A stretch of DNA of 64,000 bases from Vanessa cardui. Lineage: Eukaryota > Arthropoda > Insecta > Lepidoptera > Nymphalidae. The stretch's first letter is position 1. Every line of letters starts with the position of its first letter. Below are positions 11,867-22,802 of the stretch, one piece after another. The translations under genes and the position numbers were made by a program. Below the pieces are notes generated by a model, which made no database searches, was not told where the DNA came from, and saw only the letters and a program-made list of their open reading frames with translations. The stretch lies in contig NC_061133.1 of NCBI RefSeq assembly GCF_905220365.1, positions 8,174,171 through 8,238,170 on the forward strand, read 5' to 3'.

Positions 11867-12535
11867 ACCCGTGTCCAAACTCTTGTTAAAAATTACTGCT
11901 ATATACGGAGCAATATCGTATATAATGTTATTAAAAAATTTTACCGAAATGCCCCATATGTCGTTAGTTTTTTTAATATTTACAGTTTTAAATACTTGTA
12001 TGACATCTATTGCAGAAACCGTTTCAAATGAAAAATCAATAACGCATTTAGAAACACTATTATTTAATAACCTAGCTGCATTTGATGTAGATGATTTTAA
12101 ATGAAATGTTATTTTATGGGGTACTTTATCAAAAAATGATTCAAATAAATTAGCAACCTCTAAATCAGAACTCGTGTATCTACTACCTGTGTTCAATTCT
12201 ATTGGTATCATTTCCTTTTTGGGTTTTCCACTAACACTACTAATAACATCCCATGTGGCTTTAATTCTATTATCAGAATTCAGGATTTTTTTCTTTAAAT
12301 ATAAGGACTTAGCAGAAATGCATACTGTTTTAAAAATTTTGGAATATTTAATGACGTATTCTAAAAAGGCTACGCTTCGATTCCACCGCCTCATATCATA
12401 TAAGTCGTATAATTTATTTCTACTTTTATAAATACCAACAGTAGCCCAGTCAGTCAGTTCTTCATCATAAATAAATACAATGGTCATTTTAAGTCTTTTC
12501 TGTAAATAAAATCTGTACTTGCAATTGAGATTCAA
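11867..12535 (-). pseudogene. Jockey/CR1-like LINE: linker and start of reverse transcriptase
   Basis: This minus-strand frame of about 220 codons carries R-N-K-L-Y-D-L-Y near its start, a K-A-T-W-D-V-I segment about 90 residues on, K-K-T-N-D-I-W-G-I-S, and A-V-I-F-N-K-S-L-D-T-G-S-F-P at its end. This is the typical run from the endonuclease-RT linker into RT motifs 0 to 1 of jockey-type LINEs. It stops at the boundary with element X. The rest of the RT resumes at 10207, so the two blocks are probably one LINE copy split by nested insertions, with about 45 codons lost between them. The endonuclease is absent, so the copy is also 5'-truncated. Confidence 0.75.
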
Positions 12536-12737
12536 GTTTGAGAGAAAGTTGATGATATTTTAATTAGCAAGTGAGAAAAATAGAAAGACGTGGAGCGATA
12601 CGCTAGTAAGAAGAGGTTTGACAGAGGGATCGATACCTACTTATTGTATTATAACCTGTATTTCTTTATATTATCATATTGTTATGTGCAAAATCGGGAC
12701 TGGTGATATTAAATATTAGATATCAATCATTATTACT

Positions 12738-12975
12738 GAGGCGAGATGGCTTACTAGCTAAAACGCCTACATCTTAACTTGATTTCAGGTTCAAACCCAG
12801 ATACTGAATTTTTATGTGCTTAATTCGTGTTTATAATTTATTTTCATCTAGTGCTCGGTGGTGTAGAAAAACATCGTGAAAAATCAGCAGCGTGGTGAAA
12901 TATGTTCCTAAATTTCTCCTCAAAGAGAGAGAGAGAGAGAGACTAGTCCAGCAGTGGGAGATTTACTGTATAAGT
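12738..12975 (+). mobile_element. Metulj-type SINE, diverged and shortened
   Basis: The head 'gaggcgagatggct' and the B-box region 'aggttcaaaccc' are still visible, followed by 'tagtgctcggtggtg' and 'ccagcagtgggag'. About 60 bp of the body is missing and a GA microsatellite at 12924-12942 has grown within the 3' part. Substitutions exceed those of the other copies, so this is an old insertion. Confidence 0.7.
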
Positions 12976-13440
12976 ATTATTGCAAAACCAAAAACAAAAT
13001 TTCAAAGAGGTGATCTGTCGAATTTTTCGCATGAAATGTTTACGTGGTAGCAATTAGGGTTAGTTTTTATCGTTAGTTGGATGGCTAGGCCTTTTATATC
13101 TGCGAAAAAGAAAATCAAACAAGTCTATATCTATGTCTAACTTCCATTACTCATATAATTTATATCTGTTAATAATTGTGTTTACATGGTACTCATTGTA
13201 AGTCGTGGAGCACATTAGTCGTTAATTAAACACATTAGCGGTTAATTAATCTAACCTCATGTATCACACGGCTAGCTAAAGTGGTCACATAATAAGTATA
13301 ATGTGTAAACATAATCTATTATTGGCAGACACCAAGACACTAATGTGGCTATAAAGATAGATGTTATATATACAAGTGCTTATACATAAAAGACAAATGT
13401 TTATGAATTACTAATATTTTTATTACCTTTTATGGAAAAA
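12976..13440. other. AT-rich non-coding stretch
   Basis: A short internal direct repeat ('ttagtcgttaattaa' / 'ttagcggttaattaa', about 13214-13248) is the only structure I see. Confidence 0.5.
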
Positions 13441-13700
13441 CTAGCGGCCCGTCCTGGCTTAGCACGGGTGGACATAACTTATTGTTATATATTTTTATCG
13501 TTTTATTTATATATTTTTGTTTCTTTTTTCCGACATGTTTAACAATAATTTTTATTATATTTCAACTTATTTACACATAAACCTTAATAAATGGTTTACG
13601 TAAACCTTTCTTATGAATCCCTCTGTCGATTACTGAAAACCGCATGAGAATCCGTTAAGTAGTTTTGGAGATTATTGCGAACATACATACATACAGATGT
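13441..13700 (-). mobile_element. Non-autonomous Helitron-like element (H1-related), inverted
   Basis: It starts with CTAG after an A, followed by 'cggcccgtcctggcttagca', the mirror of the H1 3' end with its hairpin. The interior ends with 'ccgcatgagaatccgttaag', another H1-type block. The far end is diverged ('acatacatacatacagatg') and its exact terminus is unclear. Confidence 0.6.
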
Positions 13701-14107
13701 GGTCTTGGGGACTTTGTTTTAAAAATGTATTGATACTAAAATGCTTAAATCTCTCATTTTTATGTTACATAACTTTCATGCAACATCTAGGTATATCTGG
13801 TCGTATATATAACTCCCGACGAATCACGGTTTTATAGAAAACAATGCCAGTTTGCATTTTCCTTGTATCGGAGATGATCGAAGTGAATCGACTCGTTAGC
13901 GGTGCATACACTTATCGTTCTGTTGAAAATGTCAATTGGTAGTTGGCACAGCGTTTCATTTGCCATATATGAGTGTGTGGAAAAGATAAATTATTGGTAC
14001 GAGGTTTTATTTCATCAAACTAAATAAATATATCAAAATTATTTAATAAAACTTATAAAGTTTCTTTTAATGTTTTTATTAGAAAGATGGTATTTATTTT
14101 TATTTTG
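13701..14107. other. Non-coding stretch
   Basis: A short patch of balanced composition at 13845-13955 contains a 32-codon open frame with no recognisable motif. Nothing else is visible. Confidence 0.4.
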
Positions 14108-14332
14108 ACGACCTCCGTGGTCGAGTGGTGTTTACACCGGTTTTCATGGGTACGCCACTCTGAGGTCCTGGGTTCAATTCACGGCTGAGTCGATGTAGAT
14201 TGTCATTAGTTTTCTATGTTGTCTTGGGTCTGGGTGTTTGTGTTACCGTCGTTACTTCTGATTTTCCATAACACAAGTGCTTTAGCTACTTACATTGGGA
14301 TCAGAGTAATGTATGTGATGCTTTTATTACGG
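14108..14332 (+). mobile_element. tRNA-derived SINE, second family (S2)
   Basis: The head reads 'gacctccgtggtcgagtgg', with an A box at 'tggtcgagtggtg' and a B box at 'gggttcaattc' 55-60 bases further on, so it is tRNA-like. The body includes 'ttgtcattagttttctatg' and 'acataagtgctttagctact'-like sequence, and ends near 'gtaatgtatgtgatg'. An inverted copy with the same order of blocks lies at 48697-48921. It is transcribed by polymerase III in principle and moved by a partner LINE. Confidence 0.75.
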
Positions 14333-14727
14333 TTATTAATGATTTAATACTGAATAATTTCTCTCTTGTTGAAATTGCTTCAAAAAAGGCAAATTAAAAT
14401 TTAGTAATTATTTAGAAGCAACCGGATTAGTCAGTTTGTAATTATCAGATTCTTGCTTTGTTTCTGTAAAGTATTCATGAAACAGTTTAACTTTAAGACG
14501 AAGTGAATAAATTGAATGCATGTCGGATTACATGTTCCAAGTCGCACTCGAGTTTCTTAAGTTTATTCCTTAACATCGCAGTCCGTTGTTTCATTGAGCC
14601 ATATCGTACATAAAAGACTTACAATTTTATTACTCGTACCCATGGATTGCTACAAAATTGATCCCAAAACTTGATGAACAGTCGAGAATTGTCCAACGTT
14701 TCTCCTATTTTTTTTATAATGTGTAAA
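14333..14727. other. AT-rich non-coding stretch
   Basis: Nothing recognisable. Confidence 0.5.
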
Positions 14728-14955
14728 GGAGCGAGCAAATTGCCAACCGATGGTAGGTGATCACCAGTGCCTATAAACAATGGCGTTAAAAGAAATATTA
14801 AGCACTTCTTATGTTCCTGACGCTCCATCAATCTTGGAAATAAAGATGTTTGTACTCTTGTGCCTGTACTAGCTTACTCACCGTTCGGAAACAACGATAC
14901 CGCGTATTGTTGTTCGACGGTAGGTAAGCTACCACTACTAACCAGACGGGCTTGG
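14728..14955 (-). mobile_element. Dispersed repeat family Y, inverted copy
   Basis: On the minus strand this has the family Y order: 'ccgtctggttagtagtgg', 'taccta', an 'aacaatacg' block, 'gtgagtaagctagtacaggc', 'acaagagtacaaacatc', 'taatatttcttttaacgcc' and 'gatcacctaccatcggttgg'. The best copy in the window is at 18173-18465. It is non-coding; the 70-codon minus frame here is a by-product. Confidence 0.7.
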
Positions 14956-15363
14956 ACAAAGACATACTAAAAATGCAAAAATATCTTGTATTTGGTAAGT
15001 AAAGTTATTGAAATTCGAAAATGATCATAAAACTCAAACAATTTATCTAAAAAATGGAAACACATCGCCGGAATTCTTCTTTCTTTTTATTATATAATGT
15101 GACAGTGTTGATTTTATGAAAATAATTATACGAGCAATAATGTAAGCTTTACATAACTTTTTCTATTTACTCTGTTAATTGTATACTTACTATGATAGAA
15201 ATTTAATAAATAATTTACAGTAAATTTATATAAAATATTACATATCTATAAAATTGATGATGAGCTTAGTTATTAATTACCACAATCTGTTGTCGTTAAT
15301 TTTAATACATATGCGTACATATTTACATAGATCAATACTAATATTATCAGCGCATAATCACTA
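14956..15363. other. AT-rich non-coding stretch
   Basis: Nothing recognisable. Confidence 0.5.
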
Positions 15364-15600
15364 TCACTACATAGTATAAAACAAAGTAGCTTTCTCTGTC
15401 CCTATGCATGCTTAAATCTTTAAAACTATGCAACGAATTTTGATGCGGTTTTTTTTTAATAGATAGAGTAATTTGAGAGGAAGGTTTTTGTATAAAATAT
15501 AGTAAAGAAACTCGGATAATTTTAGAATTTTGCAATGTGATGTCTTTATAAAACAAATTCTTCAATTATAGCATCCGTGCGAAGCCGGGCGGGTCGCTAG
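15364..15600 (+). mobile_element. Non-autonomous Helitron H1, 237 bp, both ends present
   Basis: It starts TCACTACATAGTATAAAAC after an A and ends CTAG before a T. The terminal hairpin is 'atccgtgcgaagccgggcgg'. Its interior matches 11153-11404 throughout ('agtagctttctctgtcccta', 'gcaacgaattttgatgcgg', 'aatagatagagtaatttga'). A 72-codon minus frame across it is incidental. Confidence 0.85.
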
Positions 15601-16135
15601 TTTTATATATACTGAAAAAAACATGGTCTTAAAGAATGTCAAAATATTCTCAAAGCTATTATAGTGAAAACATCAAAGATGAGACTTCGGCTTCAACTTA
15701 CGACAAATTTGCTTTCATTATTCATTGCTGAAGAGCTTTAGCGATTTCTTAAGTCTTAAAAGTAGATCAGGTTTACAGATATTCTGAGATCTAGGACATA
15801 ATAAATATTTCGTGGCTTAGTATAAACGAAAACGATATTCTGGAGTCTAGAGTTGATGAAAAATGTTCGACTAGGCCAGAACAAGTAAACCACAGGCCAT
15901 ATCTGCGAACTTAAAAGATTGGTTGTGGATTATTGCAAGCTTTATTTTTTTTTAACGGAGAAGCATTTTCTTGTTGTACTAATTGGATTTTGTGGTGAAG
16001 AGCCGAAAGTGAAGATCGGAAAATGAAAACAATTAATAAGAGCTATCTTATTTTTGTTTTAGACAGTCCGTACGACCTAATCCGATCACGTGGTATGGAT
16101 TATAAACGTTCGGTCATACTTTTTTAAAGTATACC
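15601..16135. other. Non-coding stretch
   Basis: No repeat or gene recognised. Confidence 0.5.
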
Positions 16136-16528
16136 GGGGCGACCCGCATGGCTTCGCACGGGTGCTTTTTTATACTAAATATACTACATAGTACTTTTAT
16201 ATACAACTTTCGCAATTTTTGTTACATTGGACGGTAAAAACCGCTTTGTCCCTGTGTCTTAAATCTGTAATATCTTTGATAACTTAAAATTACATGATGT
16301 ATAGGATAATATTAATCTATGTTTTCAATTTATTCTTTGTAAATTGGATAAGGATTAATGTCGAATTGCTGCGTAAATTGCGTCTGTTATGCATAAAAAA
16401 CATCCTCTTGAATCACTCTATCAATAAAAAAAACGCATCATAATCTGTTGCGTAATTTTAAAGGTCTAAGCATACATATAGACACAAAGATAGTCAAAGG
16501 CTACTTTGTTTAATACTATGCAGTGAAG
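16136..16528 (-). mobile_element. Non-autonomous Helitron H1, inverted, with internal extra sequence
   Basis: The mirrored H1 3' end is at 16136 ('ggcgacccgcatggcttcgc') and the H1 5' end near 16528 ('ggctactttgtttaatact'). About 150 bp in the middle (roughly 16260-16385) has no counterpart in the complete 240-bp copies, so this copy has an insertion or belongs to a longer subfamily. The last CTAG is mutated. Confidence 0.65.
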
Positions 16529-17052
16529 TTAAGAAAGTTGAAAAAGGCATTTATTAAAAAATGCACAACAGAGAAGTTAAATTGATTGCAATTGAGTTCT
16601 CCTACGTCTTTAATTAATTTGTAGTTCAATGAGGTAATGATAAAATTATTGTGTCAATAAGTCAATTAAGAATGAAGATAGCTCTCAATTTGTTATAATA
16701 AAATAGCGTAAAAGTTTTAAGGGTAAATTATTTATCGTTGGATAATTTATATACCTACCGATATATCTTTTTAGAAAAAGTTAATTATTTGAATATGTTA
16801 TCTCCATTGAAAACAATAATAAAATTAATAATATCATCACAACTGCAGTCTCGGCTAGTTTTTTTTAATAGTTTTTTTTTTATGATATAAGTGTGCAATC
16901 GTGGTGAGTATTTTTTCTAATCGTAAAACATGTTATTTTTTTTAAACTACACAAGTTCTAAGAACTAATAAAATCGATCATCAATTAAGTTTTCGTTTTA
17001 ATTTATTTTTTCATAATTGTGAATGACTAATTGTGAAACTATAAGGAATCAA
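16529..17052. other. AT-rich non-coding stretch
   Basis: T-rich runs at 16859-16881 and 16905-16945; nothing recognisable. Confidence 0.5.
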
Positions 17053-17285
17053 TCAATCAAAATCAAAATATACTTTATTCAAGTGGGCTTTTTCAAGCAC
17101 TTTTGAATCGTCATATAACAATTAAGTGAAGCTACCACCGGTTCGGAAAGTAGATTCTACGGAGAAGAACCGGCAAGAAACTCAGTAGTTACTCTTTTTC
17201 AACATTTAAAAAAAAATACAGTCATATTAGTTAATACAATTTTTTAAATTAATATATCCTGCCTGGAAGTCAACAGGTATAAGAA
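17053..17285 (-). mobile_element. 5'-truncated 3' tail of the jockey-like LINE
   Basis: About 230 bp, near-identical to the 3' untranslated end of the LINE at 8786-9020, including 'agctaccaccggttcggaaa', 'agaagaaccggcaagaaac' and 'gaagtcaacaggtat'. The 'aatcaatcaatcaaaatca' run at the left is the 3' simple-repeat tail. The copy breaks off before any coding sequence, typical of incomplete target-primed reverse transcription. Confidence 0.85.
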
Positions 17286-17934
17286 GAATATTCGAACCAG
17301 TTTCAAAGTACATTATACTCACTCACGTTCATCATCATGGAATCATATACGTCGTGTCCAACGGCTGGGCTGAGACCTTTGTGGAGCTTTGGAGTTTTTT
17401 TCTACCACGGTTTGGTGATAATATTAATTCGTGTTTGATTAAAATTGATATAAATATATATTATCTGTGCATTTATTCATCACGAGTGACACGTTTATAT
17501 TGACTTTGAAAAATAAAGTTTAAATTGGAGCGGAAGACGGTTTGCTTACACAGCGAACCGACAACTGGTAATATGTATTATACAGTTCATAGTACCGACT
17601 TTAAACCGTAACTTAGAGGTGGACATTTCAATATGGGAAAACACGATGTGAAATGAGAGACAGTATTAATTAGTGCAAAATACTTGCTTTTTTAAAACAT
17701 ATAATGATGCAGTTTTATTTTCATCATACGGGCCCCGAATTTATTTTGTGAATGTAACAAAGTAAGCGTAAAGTTTATTGTATACGATAATTATACACTG
17801 CTAATTGCAATTTTAATTTCCATCAATCATATACATATATTGTTTGACATTTCATAACCCTTACTTTTTTCTTCTTTTCACAGTAATATCAACTCTATCA
17901 ATCAACCATAACAAATCGATAGTTTGAGTCGCGG
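17286..17934. other. Non-coding stretch
   Basis: Around 17335-17410 the 'tgtccaacggctgggctgag' segment resembles another lepidopteran repeat end, but too little is left to name it. Nothing else is seen. Confidence 0.35.
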
Positions 17935-18055
17935 GGAAGGACATAGGCTTCAATTTATTCTTTCAATTCACCCCTTGAGGGTGTAAAATGGGGGAAGGGG
18001 TGACGGTTTGTGTGCTATAGGTAAAGTTTTATCAATTTCGCGCGGGTTAAGCTAG
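17935..18055 (+). mobile_element. Helitron-like 3' end (CTAG terminus)
   Basis: 'ggggaaggacataggcttca' and 'gagggtgtaaaatggggg' are followed by a GC-rich end 'tttcgcgcgggttaagctag' and a T. It is the 3' part of a non-autonomous Helitron; a related piece with the same 'gagggtgttaaatggg' block lies at 36860-36880. Confidence 0.55.
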
Positions 18056-18172
18056 TTTTTCATAAATAATTTTATATTGTTTGTTAGTCTAATAAGTTGG
18101 TCGCATGGAATCTTGCAAAAATTAAAATACCACTGGGTCGATTCAGTATGTCCATGTATCAATGTATTAAAT

Positions 18173-18465
18173 TATTGGTGGTAGGGCTTTGTGCAAGCCC
18201 GTCTGGGTAGGTACCACCCACTCATCAGTTATTCTACTCCCAAATAACAGTACTCAGTATTGTTGTGTTCCGGTTTGAAGGGTGAGTGAGCCAGTGTAAC
18301 TATAGGCACAAGGGACATAACATCTTAGTTCCCAAGGTTGGTGGCACATTGACGATGTAAGGATAGTTAATATTTCTTACAGCGTCATTGTCTATGGGTG
18401 ACGGTGACCACTTACCATCAGGTGGCCCATATGCTCGTCCGCCAACCTATACCATAAAAAAAATC
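18173..18465 (+). mobile_element. Dispersed repeat family Y, near-complete copy
   Basis: This is the best-preserved copy here. Its order is 'ggtggtagggctttgtgcaa', 'gtaccacccactcatcag', 'gtgagtgagccagtgtaact', 'ggcacaagggacataacat', 'gatgtaaggatagttaatat', 'gtctatgggtgacggtgacc' and 'accatcaggtggcccatatg', then an A-rich end. Eight copies or pieces lie in this window on both strands. It is non-coding. The family is very common in lepidopteran genomes; whether it is a SINE or a LINE-derived tail I cannot settle. Confidence 0.8.
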
Positions 18466-19119
18466 AAGTATTTTTAAAAGTATTTACAATGGCGTGAAAT
18501 GAGTTTGGTACGAGTACATATAAGTTTTTACTATATTGTTACAGTAAGTTGGTTTGGACTCATACTCTCACAAGTCACAAATAAGATATCGACAACTCAG
18601 CGTTTGAAGAATAGAATGATAGTAAATATTTAAGTTGTTATTTTTTTGAGAGAGATAAGTCATCATTTTAATGGAGGGCAATTTTTCTCGCTTGGTACTC
18701 TCTTCAAGCTATTCGCTAAAAACTCAAATTTCAATCTAGAGGTTTTGTATAAAACAAAACAAAGGTTGCTCTCTTAATTAATTTGATATTTAAAAAGGGC
18801 TTTAAAGTGCTGTTTGTTATATTTTAATGCCGTAACAAATAGCCTATTATAATGGCTTATGTTTGTTCCTTCTTAAAGTGTTTTTAATTAATATAATAAG
18901 TCTATAAATAAACCACGTCAATGGAGTAATAATCAGGATATAGTAGGTAATTAATCATTGAGCAATTTGACGCACCGTCGAAACTTTGACACGGGTCTTC
19001 AGATCATTACAGGGTGAGAAACTGTTCAGCTTTCGTTTTTTATTCACATTCACTGTGAATGAAAGGTCGTGTTAGGCTAACAAATATATTATTATAATAT
19101 TTCTAACGGAAATAAGACA
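18466..19119. other. AT-rich non-coding stretch
   Basis: Nothing recognisable. Confidence 0.5.
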
Positions 19120-19358
19120 CTAGCGACCCGCTCCGGCTTCGCACGGTTGCAACGCTGATGCTTAATGTATTTCAATTTTTTTCTTGTTTCTTTAATATAT
19201 TGTCCATGTATTATATACAAAAACCTTCTTCTTTCTTTCTTCTCAAATCACCCTATCTATTAAAAAAACCGCTTCAAAATTCGATACTTAATTTTAAAGA
19301 TCTAAGCATACATAGGGACGGAGACCGGTAAGCAACTTTGTTTTATACTATGTAATGA
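19120..19358 (-). mobile_element. Non-autonomous Helitron H1, 239 bp, inverted, both ends present
   Basis: It starts CTAG after an A ('actagcgacccgctccggct') and ends in the mirrored 5' terminus 'ttttatactatgtaatga' followed by T. The interior matches the copies at 11153 and 15364 in reverse, including 'ttaaaaaaaccgcttcaaaa' and 'ctaagcatacatagggac'. Confidence 0.85.
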
Positions 19359-20445
19359 TTCGTATTTATGTATTAAGCAGAGTAAGTATTTTATGCCATA
19401 AGGTCATGTTGTCGAAGGAGCATAACAGTTGCAAAATAAACAAAGGCACGCAATTAATATTTCATCATTAAAAGTTTCACCGACCTATAGTAATAAAACT
19501 TTTTAACTTTCTTTCATCTTGTTACACAAAGGACTAGTATTTTACTAGATTTATCGTACTATCGTAGTTAGTTTAGATTGTCTGACTATAAAAGTGTAAA
19601 ATCAAATATGAAAGCAATAATAATTCATTATTAAATTACGTTTATTATTATTAATATTAGATAGAAAACGCTCAATTCCGAGATAATTTTATCGTCGAAC
19701 TGATATATTTTAATCAGCAAAAATTGGAATGACAGACCAAATTGCAACTGTATCATTTAGTATATTAATAACATTTTTTTACTTCATTAACGATATCAGG
19801 TTTATCTCTGCGTTATGTCTAACATTAATTACGTTATAAAGATTGCTGGTAACATTTATCTCTGCGTATCGCAACGCATAAGTCTTGATGAGAATGGAAA
19901 CTAATTAGTGAACTGCGCTTTATCACGGACCAAGCTCAAACAAATTCCGGCCATGAATTTTAGAAGAGTATTCAACGAGAGTCATAGCATTTGCTCGCCT
20001 GACAGAGCAAATTTAATCGTGTTGTATATTACCTACGTTTCTCTCTATAGCCTAGAGCATACAGTTTTTTTAGTTTGTAAAATTCATACACCTACATGTC
20101 TGTTAAAATTATATTGAATCGCGTGAACATAATTATATATTTATAATGAATTGATCGAAAATATTTACATAATATTCTGAAAATTCTGACGAGGTTTTCC
20201 GAAATCATTTGTTGGTTAAAATAATGAATGGAAAAAATACCTTTTCACATCACGAAAGCTTGTATATAAACTCAACAATTGGGATTGATATATTGACGTT
20301 AACATAATCCCTACGCAAGTCACGCAAAAAATGTTTGAAGTTGAGCCAGCAAAAAGGCAGCCATTTTATTTGTTACATCTGTCATATTTGGTTGTCTTTG
20401 TATAGTCTTGTAACACCATTATCATATAATGCATCTTATATTATA
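19359..20445. other. Non-coding stretch with one balanced-composition patch
   Basis: At 19905-20040 composition is more even and a plus-strand frame of about 65 codons is open, starting at GTG with no ATG near its beginning. I recognise no domain, and no good splice acceptor precedes it. It could be a conserved non-coding element. The rest is AT-rich. Confidence 0.3.
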
Positions 20446-20645
20446 CTAGTAGTTGCCCGCGGCTGCGCTCGCGTTTAGGGCGTTGATTGTCATGTGTTAG
20501 GCAAAAAAGTAGCCTATGGTCCTTTCTTGGGATTCAAGTTTACTTCATTCCAAATTTCATTAAATTCGATACAGCGGTTTGTTGGTCGTGAAAGAGCGCT
20601 AGACAGTCAGACAGAATTACTTTCACATTTATAATATTAATGTAC
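20446..20645 (-). mobile_element. Non-autonomous Helitron-like element (family H2), inverted
   Basis: It begins CTAG..'agttgcccgcggctgcgctc', the mirrored GC-rich 3' end. The middle has 'gtgttaggcaaaaaagtagc', 'aatttcattaaattcgatac' and 'acagtcagacagaattactt', and it ends with 'cacatttataatatta'. Copies with this block order lie at 32811-33003, 41575-41730 and, forward, at 48469-48645. It is non-coding and ends in CTAG like H1, so the same Helitron replication proteins could move both. Confidence 0.75.
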
Positions 20646-20811
20646 ATTTAAAGTAATAAATTTCTAATTTAATGAGATTTTAATTTACATTTTAATTTTT
20701 ATTATTACATTCGTAGACAAAAAAACAATGGTAAATATCCCGTTTTAATAACTGTAATCATTAAAAAGATTAGACTATAGACTACATATTATGCTCTGGA
20801 ATCATTAAATA

Positions 20812-21127
20812 GCAACAACAACATCCTGTAAATTCCCAGTGCTGGGCTAAAGGCCTCCTCTCCCTTTGAGGAGAAGCTTTGGAACATATTCCACCACGCT
20901 GTTCGAATTCGGGTTGGTGGAATACACATGTGGCAAGAATATATATAACATTTGTCACATCCAGGTTTTCTCACGATGTTTTCCTTCATCGCTGAGCACG
21001 AGATGAAATATAAAGACAAATTAAGCACATGAATCAGCGGTGCTTGCCTGGGTTTGAACCCGCAATTATCGGTTAAGATGCACGCGTTCTAACCACTGAG
21101 CCATCTCGACTCTCTCATCAACTCAAC
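20812..21127 (-). mobile_element. Metulj-type SINE, inverted, with 11-bp target duplication
   Basis: The polymerase III head is at the right (minus strand 'gtcgagatggctcagtggt') and the CAA-type tail at the left. Direct repeats atcattaaata flank it at 20801-20811 and 21128-21138, which fixes the insertion. The 79-codon minus frame inside is a SINE artefact. Confidence 0.85.
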
Positions 21128-21138
21128 ATCATTAAATA

Positions 21139-22087
21139 CATCTTTCAAATTATATTTTTACTCTAACTAGTCAACGCAGGTTTTTAGATACCCCAATTTG
21201 ACGAACGCTGAGGACGGGACGCATCACGGATGTATTATATCGAAACGATCGCGTAGCTTCTACGATAAGTGCTGAAGATTGCTATTGAAGGGTTTTTTGA
21301 GAGTAAAAGTTCCACGCTCCCTAGGGACCCGGGTATTTTACTAAAATATGTATTGTTTTCTTTTTGCAAATACAATGTGGCCTAATAGAGCGACCTTCAA
21401 CTATAAAACTTTATTATCATTTGTTATTGTAAGAAATATATTAATTAGTAAAAAGTATCTATATCTAAATTTCATTTTCTTTGATTAGTACCTGTAATAT
21501 TTGCATTAGCTTAATACCAGCATAAAACCTGTTCTTACATAGCCTTCTGGTGTACTGTAGGAGGCTCCAGAAGGCTATGTAAGAACAGGTTTTATACTGC
21601 AGGACTATCTATAATTATGTCTATTTAATTTTTTTACAAATTTGTAAATTCATTTCAATTGCCACTGCATCTGCAATGATATTTGGAAAATATTTAAGAA
21701 GATTCGTTAAATTAGAGCTCCATGCTGATAAGGTGACAAATGACATTTTACATAATGGAAAATAGGTGTAATAAATAGTCGACATTATAGAAATGGGGCG
21801 ACAATTGACATTCATAAGACATTTATGAAAATTAGGTTGCCCTCCGATTTTCTTTCACATTTTTACCTATACACCTCTGCGGTATAGACTAATTATAAAT
21901 GGAACAGAATTTAAACATTAAAAGGCGCTTTGATGCTATAAAAGTTCTATTTTTAGAAGTATTTTAATATGAATATTAGGTTATTCGAGATATTGCTGAC
22001 AATTTTTAAGGTAAGGTTTTTCCTGATATATGAAAACTTGGGAGAAATTTTCTAAAAATTACATAGCGCAATAGTTATCTATAACAA
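21139..22087. other. Mostly AT-rich; GC-richer patch and a perfect hairpin
   Basis: A patch at 21195-21345 ('gctgaggacgggacgcatca', 'ctccctagggacccgggt') is GC-richer and unassigned, perhaps old transposon sequence. The hairpin at 21518-21599 is listed separately. Nothing else is visible. Confidence 0.4.
21518..21599. repeat. Perfect 29-bp hairpin, 16-nt loop; microRNA-like geometry
   Basis: 21522-21550 is the exact reverse complement of 21567-21595, with loop tgtactgtaggaggct. After one mismatch three more pairs (21518-21520 with 21597-21599) extend the stem, making an 82-nt fold-back. That size suits an insect microRNA precursor, but a mismatch-free stem is unusual for conserved microRNAs and fits a young inverted duplication better. 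No second copy of the arm is visible in the window. Confidence 0.8.
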
Positions 22088-22200
22088 GCAATATCTCTGC
22101 ATCTTATAAAACAAAGTCACCACTTGCCGTCTTTTCACTTAGATCTTTTAAGCCGTGCAACAAATTTTAATGCGATTTTCATCAATAAATAGATGTATTC
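22088..22200 (+). mobile_element. Partial Helitron H1 (5' half)
   Basis: 'cttataaaacaaagtcacc', 'aacaaattttaatgcgatt' and 'aataaatagatgtattc' follow the H1 order from its 5' end. The 3' half with hairpin and CTAG is missing. Confidence 0.55.
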
Positions 22201-22357
22201 TAGAATCTACTAATCGTACTGTAAATAATAGTTTTAGTTAACAAATATTTACATAAGAATTACTTTCTATAAGGCCTTGCTTATGAGCAACAGTCATAAC
22301 CAAACAAAAAAAAAAGATGATTGTGATAGTCTCACACACGGTATGAGTGGTAAAATA

Positions 22358-22802
22358 TTATACATATACATTTAATGTTTCCAATTGCGATGATATCAAA
22401 TAAGCATCACTAGTCCCGACCATTTCTCTGTATTCTGCGGAGTTTTGGCTTACGCTTAGTAACCTAAAATCGTCTGATAATATGGAGTTAAACAGCAAAT
22501 GCTTTATTATTTGTGAATCTCTACGGATGATCATGACTTGTTGTTTATAACCATATGGCCCTATTCCATCACAGTGTGCGTGATGGAAAAGGACAATATT
22601 ATTAACCGTGATATTGCCAACAATAAATAAATGAGATATTATAGAATCGATAATTAGTTTGGGATAGAAAAATACATTCAAAACCGACGAGTCTATCGGA
22701 AGCAGGCGCTCCTTTTTCACTCACCATATTTTTTAGTCCTTCAGTATTCTTGAAGCGACGCGAGCAGTTATTGCCGGTCGCCGCCAAGCAGCATCCGACC
22801 AT
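22358..22802 (-). CDS. Unrecognised coding-like segment, probably an old transposon remnant
   Basis: Two overlapping minus-strand frames (120 codons at 22358-22720, 66 codons at 22602-22802) together cover this block. The longer one has protein-like composition, with I-V-L-F-H-H-A-H-C-D-G-I-G-P-Y-G and I-I-R-R-D-S-Q-I-I-K-H. The shorter runs into it from upstream in another frame, as if a frameshift split one ancestral frame. I recognise no domain. There is no promoter or splice signal that I trust. Decayed mobile-element protein is the likeliest reading; chance cannot be excluded. Confidence 0.25.

Noticed and set aside
14108..14180. tRNA gene
   Set aside because: Same reasoning: a SINE head with a second inverted copy at 48697-48921.
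15347..15565. 72-codon minus frame
   Set aside because: It overlies the non-autonomous Helitron at 15364-15600.
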